Origin: Draconibacterium aestuarii
GTDB taxonomy: Bacteria; Bacteroidota; Bacteroidia; Bacteroidales; Prolixibacteraceae
NCBI GenBank assembly: GCA_026671195.1
Contig: JAPOHD010000012.1
Coordinates: forward strand, 186,001 to 250,000
DNA: 64,000 bases
Reading direction: 5' to 3'
The translations under genes were made by a program, and so were the position numbers. Within the stretch, counting starts at the first letter, position 1. Each line of letters begins with the position of its first letter. Below the pieces are notes generated by a model. The model saw only the letters and a list, made by a program, of their open reading frames with translations. It was not told the DNA's origin and ran no database searches. Below, piece by piece: positions 58,039 through 64,000 of the stretch.

Positions 58039-59312
58039 TGACAAAAACTAAAAAATCAAATTTTCGCTGGGTTATTGTAGCCCTCCTTTTTTATTCCACA
58101 ACCATTGTTTATTTCGACCGTGTAATATTAGGAATTTTAGCCCCTTATATTTCAAACGAAATTGGTTGGAGCGAGCAGGAGTATGGTTACGTTGTATTTG
58201 CATTTCAACTTACTTATGCAATCGGACCGCTATTTATTGGTTTGCTGATCGATCGGTTGGGTACGCGTCTTGGCTTTTCGTTGGCAGTAATTGTTTGGGC
58301 GTTTGCAAGTTTGTCACACTCTTTCGCAAAAAGCTGGATTGGTTTTGCCATTGCCCGTTTGGGATTGGGAATTGGGCAGTCTGCAAATTTTCCGGCCAGT
58401 ATTAAAACTGTGGCTGAATGGTTTCCTCAAAAAGACAGAGCTTATGCTACCGGAGTTTTTAATGGAGGTTCAAACATCGGTCAGGTAATTGCGCCGCTTT
58501 TAATTCCGGTTGTTTTATACTTTTTCGTATCGTGGCGTTATGTTTTTGTTCTGTCGATGGTACTCAGTGCTACCTGGTTGATATTTTGGCTGATTTTATT
58601 CCGTTCGCCCAAAGAAAGCCGATTTGTAAACGATGCCGAGCGGGATTATATATGCAGCGATTCAGAGGAACTTGAAAAAGTAAAAGTTCCGTGGAAGCAA
58701 TTGGTAAAATACAGGCAAACCTGGGCAGTTGCACTTGGGAAATTATTTGCTGATCCTGTTTGGTATTTTTATCTATTTTGGGGTGCCAAATTTTTAAATG
58801 CTCAGTTCGGAGTTGAATTGAAAGGACTGGCACTTCCGCTTATAATTATTTACGTGCTTGCCTGGGCAGGAGGAATGGCCGGTGGTGCTGTCTCATCTTA
58901 TCTATTAAAAATTGGAAAATCAACCAATTTTGCTCGTAAAATAACAATGCTGGGAACTGCTTTACTGGTCCTACCGGTTATGTTTGTTCCGTTTATCGAT
59001 TCGTTACCTGTCTGTGTTGGTTTAATTGCTTTGGCTGCAGCTGCGCATAACTCGTGGTCGGCAAATATATTTACGGTTGCATCCGATTTGTTTCCCAAGA
59101 AAGTTGTTGGATCGGTAATTGGATTTTCAACCACCGTAAGTTCTATAATGGGCATGATTACTGCGCTTCTTATTGGCTATGCTTTAAACGAAGCCGGAAC
59201 GGAGGGCTATGTATTTCCTTTTGTAATAGCTGCCTTTGGGTATTTGCTTGGCCTGCTTGTTATTCACCTTGTATCGCCCAAAATGAAACCTGTGTCAATA
59301 AAAACCGATTAA
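58038..59312 (+). CDS. MFS transporter (hexuronate/ACS-type)
   Basis: A 424-residue permease with twelve helices. RWVIVALLFYSTTIVYFDRV opens it, and FIGLLIDRLGTRLGF carries the MFS loop-2 motif; GLGIGQSANFPASIKTVAEW and ATGVFNGGSNIGQVIAP are typical of anion:cation (ExuT-like) symporters for sugar acids. The ATG at 58038 overlaps the DUF1080 stop by one base (TGATG); a GTG three bases earlier is the alternative. Confidence 0.92.
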   Translation: MTKTKKSNFRWVIVALLFYSTTIVYFDRVILGILAPYISNEIGWSEQEYGYVVFAFQLTYAIGPLFIGLLIDRLGTRLGFSLAVIVWAFASLSHSFAKSWIGFAIARLGLGIGQSANFPASIKTVAEWFPQKDRAYATGVFNGGSNIGQVIAPLLIPVVLYFFVSWRYVFVLSMVLSATWLIFWLILFRSPKESRFVNDAERDYICSDSEELEKVKVPWKQLVKYRQTWAVALGKLFADPVWYFYLFWGAKFLNAQFGVELKGLALPLIIIYVLAWAGGMAGGAVSSYLLKIGKSTNFARKITMLGTALLVLPVMFVPFIDSLPVCVGLIALAAAAHNSWSANIFTVASDLFPKKVVGSVIGFSTTVSSIMGMITALLIGYALNEAGTEGYVFPFVIAAFGYLLGLLVIHLVSPKMKPVSIKTD

Positions 59313-59320
59313 CCTTTAAA

Positions 59321-60514
59321 ATGAATTCAAGAGAAAGAATAAAAAAAGCACTTAATTTTGAAGAGGCCGATCGGGTACCATACGATTTGGCTGCCACTAC
59401 CTGGACCGGAATTACAAATACCGCGTATCAGAATTATTTAAAATTTAAAGGAAAAGCTGCGGAAGAACCAATCTGGTCCGATGTTATTCAGCAAATTGTA
59501 GTTCCTTCTGAAAAAGTTTTAAATGAGCTTGATGCTGATGTTCGTGGAGTATTTCCATTAACCAGCCACAATTGGGATGTGTATGCTAGATTGAAAGATC
59601 GCGGCAATTATTTTGAGTATGTTGACGAGTGGAATTTTACACACCATTTCCCCAAAAAGGGATTTTGGTTTTCGCTGGTAAAAAGTCCGATGGCTGAAGT
59701 CGATTTTTCGGAAAACGGAGTTGTGGGAAAAGGCACCTGGCCCGAAGCCGGAAATTTGAAACGCTTTGACGGTTTACGGGAGAAAGCGATTCAATATAAC
59801 GAAAATGGCAAAGCTGTTTTTACCAAAGGACTTTGCGCAGGTTTATTTGAAATGCACCAGCGTGCGAGAGGAATGGAAAATGCCATGCTCGATCCGTTTC
59901 TTTTTGCTGAAAACTCGGATAAACTGGTGGGAAAATTAGCCGATTTAAAAATTGAATTTTGGGATGCAGCCTTAACCGAAATTGGCGATGTGGTTGATAT
60001 TGTTGGCGAAGGCGATGATTACGGCACGCAACAATCGCAATTGATTGCCCCTGAGCAGTTTCGGGAGTATTATCTGCCGCATTTTACCAGAGTTCTAAAG
60101 TTTATTAAAGACAAACGTCCTGATTTAAAAATAATGTTTCATTCGTGCGGGAATGTGCGTCCCATCATTCCTGATCTTATTGAAACGGGAGTTGATATAT
60201 TAAATCCGATACATATTACAGCCGCCGGAATGGAACCGATTCAGTTAAAAAAGGATTTTGGTAAAGATATCGTATTTTGGGGCGGGGGAGTGGACACACA
60301 ACATATTTTGCCATCGGGAACTCCGGAGCAGGTAAAAGACCATGTAAAACGTAATATAGACGCACTGGCGCCGGGTGGAGGTTTTGTGTTTAGCACGGTG
60401 CATAATATTCAGGCCGAAGTACCTCCGCAAAATATTGTAGCTATGTTAGATACATTGAACCAATTTGGAATATACCAGTCGAAAAATAAATTAGAACCAA
60501 ATAAATCGAAATAA
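59321..60514 (+). CDS. Uroporphyrinogen decarboxylase (URO-D/MtaA) family protein
   Basis: The 397 residues start with NSRERIKKALNFEEADRVPY, the usual opening of URO-D-family proteins, chosen over a longer frame that overlaps the MFS gene. HSCGNVRPIIPDL is the metal-binding region of the methyltransferase branch (MtaA/MtbA-like), and WGGGVDTQHILPSGTPEQVK ends the barrel. It is thus not a heme enzyme; a cobamide-dependent methyl transfer or related step on a sugar substrate is possible. It lies 8 bp after the MFS gene. Confidence 0.85.
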   Translation: MNSRERIKKALNFEEADRVPYDLAATTWTGITNTAYQNYLKFKGKAAEEPIWSDVIQQIVVPSEKVLNELDADVRGVFPLTSHNWDVYARLKDRGNYFEYVDEWNFTHHFPKKGFWFSLVKSPMAEVDFSENGVVGKGTWPEAGNLKRFDGLREKAIQYNENGKAVFTKGLCAGLFEMHQRARGMENAMLDPFLFAENSDKLVGKLADLKIEFWDAALTEIGDVVDIVGEGDDYGTQQSQLIAPEQFREYYLPHFTRVLKFIKDKRPDLKIMFHSCGNVRPIIPDLIETGVDILNPIHITAAGMEPIQLKKDFGKDIVFWGGGVDTQHILPSGTPEQVKDHVKRNIDALAPGGGFVFSTVHNIQAEVPPQNIVAMLDTLNQFGIYQSKNKLEPNKSK

Positions 60515-60515
60515 A

Positions 60516-61943
60516 ATGGAAAGACGAAAATTTATAGAAATGACCACAAAAAGTGGTGTTGCTCTGGGAACTATGCCTGTAATTTTTCCTAATTCACGAT
60601 GGAAAGGAGCTAACGACCGGGTAAACTTAGCTGTTATTGGTATTCGTGGAATGGGACAGTCTCATATTCAGGCATATCAGGCTTTAAATAATGTGGAAGT
60701 TACTGCTCTATGCGATGTGGACGAGAACCTTTTTGCAGAAAGAGTGAAAAAGCATTTTACTGATAAAAATCTGAAAGAGCCCGAATTATACAACGATATG
60801 CGAAAACTTTTCGAAGATAAAACAGTTGATGCAGTATCGGTTGTTACTCCAAACCACTGGCATTCTTTGGCAGGTATATGGGCAATTCAGGCAGGAAAAC
60901 ATGCCAGTATAGAAAAACCTTCCTGTCATACCATCGAGGAAGGGAAAATGCTGATAGAAGTGGCTAAAAAATACAGAAAAGTAGTTCAGGATGGAGCGGA
61001 ACAGCGAAGCAATCCTTCAGCTCAGTCAGCAGTGCAATTTATGAGCAATGGTAAATTGGGTGAAGTTTACCTTGCAAAAGGGATCTGTTACAAATGGAGA
61101 GATTCAATTGGTAGCTATCCTGACGGTTACATGAAAGAGAATGAAAGGTATGCAAATACGATAAACAGTAACTCATGGATCGGACCTTTTACTAAGGAAT
61201 ACATGAGCGGGGTTAACTATGATATGTGGCAGGGGCCGGCACCCGAAAAACCGTTTAACAGAAACCGGTTTCATTATAATTGGCATTGGTTCTGGGATTA
61301 TGGGAATGGCGATATGGGGAATCAGGGCGTACATGAAATGGATGTGGCACGTTGGGGACTAGGTGTTAAAATTCCGTCGAAAGTTAGTGCGGTTGGAGGA
61401 CATTTAATGTTCAACGATGATCAGGAAACACCAAATACTTTAATGGCAGTATTTGAATTTCCGAATCCTCAGGGTGGTGGACAAAAGAAGAAAATACTCC
61501 AATTTGAAGTCAGGCACTGGATGTCATATCCCGAAGGGAATTTGGGGAACAGAGAAAGCCTGAATAACTCGTATATGACAAGTAGTGCAAATACTGTTGG
61601 TAACTTGTTCTTTGGCTCAAAAGGCTACATGCTAAAAGATGTTGAAGGTTGGCAAACTTACATGGGGAAAGAAAGAGAACCGGGAGAATCGGGTAAAGGT
61701 TACGGCAACCACTACCAGAATTTTGTTGACGCAATTCGCGCGGATGATCCTTCAAAACTAACAGCACCAATTGAAGAAGGATTTTATTCGTGTGCTTTAA
61801 TTCATCTGGCAAATATTTCTTACAGACTTGGCCGCACCCTGGATATTGATACTGAAAACTTCAGGATTATTAACGACGACGAGGCCAATCGTATGTTTTC
61901 GAAAGAATACCGAAGTCCATATACATTGCCCAAAAGAATCTGA
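60516..61943 (+). CDS. Gfo/Idh/MocA family oxidoreductase with Tat-type signal
   Basis: A 475-residue oxidoreductase exported folded: the N-terminus MERRKFIEMTTKSGVALG has a twin-Arg motif and a hydrophobic stretch, so the cofactor is loaded in the cytoplasm. The NAD fold is VNLAVIGIRGMGQSHIQAYQ, EKP motif SIEKPSCHT, and the C-terminal domain holds NQGVHEMDVARWGLG. Such proteins act in the periplasm on sugars, often 3-keto chemistry. It starts one base after the URO-D-family stop and ends the operon. Confidence 0.88.
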   Translation: MERRKFIEMTTKSGVALGTMPVIFPNSRWKGANDRVNLAVIGIRGMGQSHIQAYQALNNVEVTALCDVDENLFAERVKKHFTDKNLKEPELYNDMRKLFEDKTVDAVSVVTPNHWHSLAGIWAIQAGKHASIEKPSCHTIEEGKMLIEVAKKYRKVVQDGAEQRSNPSAQSAVQFMSNGKLGEVYLAKGICYKWRDSIGSYPDGYMKENERYANTINSNSWIGPFTKEYMSGVNYDMWQGPAPEKPFNRNRFHYNWHWFWDYGNGDMGNQGVHEMDVARWGLGVKIPSKVSAVGGHLMFNDDQETPNTLMAVFEFPNPQGGGQKKKILQFEVRHWMSYPEGNLGNRESLNNSYMTSSANTVGNLFFGSKGYMLKDVEGWQTYMGKEREPGESGKGYGNHYQNFVDAIRADDPSKLTAPIEEGFYSCALIHLANISYRLGRTLDIDTENFRIINDDEANRMFSKEYRSPYTLPKRI

Positions 61944-62107
61944 AATAGGATAGACTAGTACATATAAAATTCTGGCCTTTGCTACCAAACAAAATACAAT
62001 TACTGAAAAGCATAGATTATTTTGTAATTTGCCCTCGATTTAATTTGGTGCAACATTTTCTGCATATCCATGTATTACTATTAGCCGAATGAAGATTAAA
62101 GTCTTTT

Positions 62108-64000
62108 ATGAAGAGGTCAGGAATTGAAACAAACATTATTTTATTTGCCATACTTATTGTACTGGCAGTTGGGATTTCTGGCTTTCTCGTACACCGAAGT
62201 TTAACGCAAATTGTGGATTCTATTCACGAGGAAGCCAGTACTGATTTCAAGCTAATTGTTATCAAGAATATTTCATTAGATCTGCTTGAGATTGAAAACA
62301 ATGTTCAGATCTATTCATTAACCAACAGTAAATCAAATTTAGAAAATTATAAGCGGGTAAACGAACGTTTAAATAGCAGTATTCAACTTTTGTCGGAGTT
62401 AAAAGATAAAGATAAAGCAGATGCATATTTGATTGATTCTGTAAAGTATCTGGCACAAGCAAAATTGGAAATATGGGAGGAAATTAAACAAATTAATACG
62501 GTTAAAACCAATGCGCAACCTCAATTTGAAGAACTCTATTCCATGTTGGAAAAAAAGGAAATAGATACAGTAAAAGTTGAAGTTCTGGTGGAGCCACCTA
62601 AAAAGAAAGGATTATTTAAAAAGATATTTGGGAAGAAAGACTCTGCAACCATCCGAATTGATACAAATTATGTGGAGAGAACGGTTGAAAACGAGGAAAT
62701 AAGAAGCGAGATTGAATCGCTTCAAACCGGACTGATACTGCAGGAAAAAAGAAAGAACAGGCGCGAATTACTGTTGATAGAACAAAATATTCGGGTTACC
62801 GAAAAGCTGAATGCTCTTATTTCAGAAATTGAAAAGGCAGAACGTGACAATTTAATTGAAAAGAAAAATGAAGCCGACAGGCTGGCAACAATTATTTACA
62901 AACGATTATCTGCTTTTTCTGTAGTTGCAGTTATTCTTTTGTTTGTTGTTTTGTTGTTGTTCGTAAGGTATTTGCAGAAATCGAGAAAGGTCCAGAAAGT
63001 ATTAAGCGATGCAAAACATGGAGTTGAAAAACTGGCGCAGGCAAAAGAAGCTTTTATGGCTAATGTTAGCCACGAGATGAGAACACCGGTAAATGCTATT
63101 TATGGTTTAACCGAACAATTGTTGAAAGAGAACAAAGATGAAAAAGTAAATGAAAAGCTGGGTATTCTTTTAAAATCTTCAAAACATTTAAAGGAAGTCG
63201 TAAACGATACCCTGGATTTTTCAAAAATACAGGCCAATAAATTAAAGATTACAACCACCGATTTTTCTCCGGAACAGATTATTAATGAAATTTTGGCCCT
63301 GCTTAAACCGGAGGCTTCAGCAAAACGTATTGATCTGGTTTATAATTGTAAAAATGAACTGCCCGCTGCCTTGCTCGGAGATCCGTTTCGCTTAAAACAG
63401 GTATTAATTAATATTATTGGGAACGCCATAAAATTTACAGAAAGCGGAAATGTTACTCTCACTGCCCATTCAAATCAAATTAGCAATAACCTGGTTAGTT
63501 TAATATTTCAGATTAACGATACAGGAATTGGAATTTCCGAAGAAAACCTGGAACTGATATTTGACGATTTTGTTCAAATTGAATCGGATTATACACGGAA
63601 ATTTAGCGGTACCGGGCTGGGGCTGTCGATTGTAAAAAAACTGGTTGAGTTACAAAAAGGTGAGATTTCGATAACCAGTGAATTGTCGAAAGGTACAAAC
63701 GTGTCGTTTTATATTCCATATAAATTGGGCAATCCCGAAAAAATAGAACAAACTAAACAAGAGGATATATTTGTTCCAGTGCAAGTGAAGAATTTGAGAA
63801 TTTTGGGCGTTGACGACGATGAGTACAACCGGTATTTACTACATGTGATTTTTGAAAAATGGGGACTTGAAAATTATACCGATGCAAAGAATGGCAAAGA
63901 AGCAGTGGATCGGGCACTGGAACAGGATTTCGATTTGATATTAATGGATTTGCGAATGCCCGATTTAAATGGAATTGAGGCTTCGAAATTAATAACTGAA
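62108..64000 (+). CDS. Hybrid sensor histidine kinase (3' truncated by window edge)
   Basis: The frame from the ATG at 62108 runs off the window with no stop, so at least 631 codons are seen. It has TM helix 1 (residues about 9-30), a coiled-coil-rich periplasmic segment with a basic KKKGLFKKIFGKKDS stretch, TM helix 2 (about 266-288), HisKA with FMANVSHEMRTPVNAIYGL (phospho-His 322), HATPase with NIIGNAIKFTESGNV and FSGTGLGLSIVKKLVELQ, and a receiver start with VDDDEYNRYLL and LILMDLRMPDLNGIEA (phospho-Asp 614). What follows is outside. Confidence 0.93.
   Translation, partial: MKRSGIETNIILFAILIVLAVGISGFLVHRSLTQIVDSIHEEASTDFKLIVIKNISLDLLEIENNVQIYSLTNSKSNLENYKRVNERLNSSIQLLSELKDKDKADAYLIDSVKYLAQAKLEIWEEIKQINTVKTNAQPQFEELYSMLEKKEIDTVKVEVLVEPPKKKGLFKKIFGKKDSATIRIDTNYVERTVENEEIRSEIESLQTGLILQEKRKNRRELLLIEQNIRVTEKLNALISEIEKAERDNLIEKKNEADRLATIIYKRLSAFSVVAVILLFVVLLLFVRYLQKSRKVQKVLSDAKHGVEKLAQAKEAFMANVSHEMRTPVNAIYGLTEQLLKENKDEKVNEKLGILLKSSKHLKEVVNDTLDFSKIQANKLKITTTDFSPEQIINEILALLKPEASAKRIDLVYNCKNELPAALLGDPFRLKQVLINIIGNAIKFTESGNVTLTAHSNQISNNLVSLIFQINDTGIGISEENLELIFDDFVQIESDYTRKFSGTGLGLSIVKKLVELQKGEISITSELSKGTNVSFYIPYKLGNPEKIEQTKQEDIFVPVQVKNLRILGVDDDEYNRYLLHVIFEKWGLENYTDAKNGKEAVDRALEQDFDLILMDLRMPDLNGIEASKLITE

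Noticed and set aside
59054-59320. Extension of the URO-D gene into the MFS gene
   Set aside because: The extension overlaps the MFS reading frame and has no URO-D homology; NSRERIKKAL at 59321 is the family's normal start.

Overview
The window looks like a chromosomal segment of a Bacteroidota bacterium, most likely a marine or sediment member of the Marinilabiliales/Prolixibacteraceae type. The grounds are a SusC/SusD pair beside a one-protein hybrid two-component regulator, several S1 sulfatases, lipoproteins with Bacteroidota-style lipoboxes, promoters of the TTTG-N19-TAnnTTTG type, and low G+C. No marker gene pins down the genus.

Region 1 (1-18.2 kb) is a polysaccharide utilization locus. 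It holds a hybrid histidine kinase/AraC regulator (5' end outside the window), a SusC porin, a SusD lipoprotein, a GH43-like enzyme, three intact formylglycine-type sulfatases, a GH2 beta-galactosidase and two sulfatase relics. The combination suggests a sulfated, galactose-containing glycan. Region 2 (18.2-21.8 kb) has an ankyrin lipoprotein, 1.2 kb of non-coding DNA with palindromes, and an IntDOT-like tyrosine recombinase next to tRNA-Leu(CAG), probably the remnant or end of an integrated element.

Region 3 (21.8-39.2 kb) is housekeeping: pyrBI with an attenuator-like leader, an IMPACT-family protein, a DMT permease, dnaA, an MlaD-like protein, an N-acetylmuramoyl-L-alanine amidase, an LptD-like outer-membrane protein, ridA, an array of twelve palindromes spaced exactly 41 bp apart, an orphan 267-residue protein, the rpsF-rpsR-rplI operon and a three-gene biotin-dependent acyl-CoA carboxylase operon. 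Region 4 (39.4-49.2 kb) holds a CBM9/DUF5916-type outer-membrane protein, a MATE exporter, a zinc polyol dehydrogenase, a FetAB-like ABC pair, gnd and pdxB.

Region 5 (49.2-62 kb) is sugar-acid and unusual-sugar metabolism. On the minus strand are a Gfo/Idh/MocA oxidoreductase, a LarA-family (nickel-pincer) protein, a KDG-kinase-like PfkB kinase, a mannonate-reductase-like SDR and a LacI regulator whose DNA-binding domain has no ATG, GTG or TTG start. A lipoyl-less E2 acyltransferase follows. On the plus strand a compact operon encodes a GntR regulator, a DUF1080 protein, an MFS transporter, a UroD-family protein and a Tat-signal Gfo/Idh oxidoreductase. The window ends inside a second hybrid histidine kinase.

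The observations most worth following are the 41-bp phased palindrome array (32.7-33.2 kb), the pyrBI leader, the LacI gene with a non-canonical start, and the LarA-homologue cluster.
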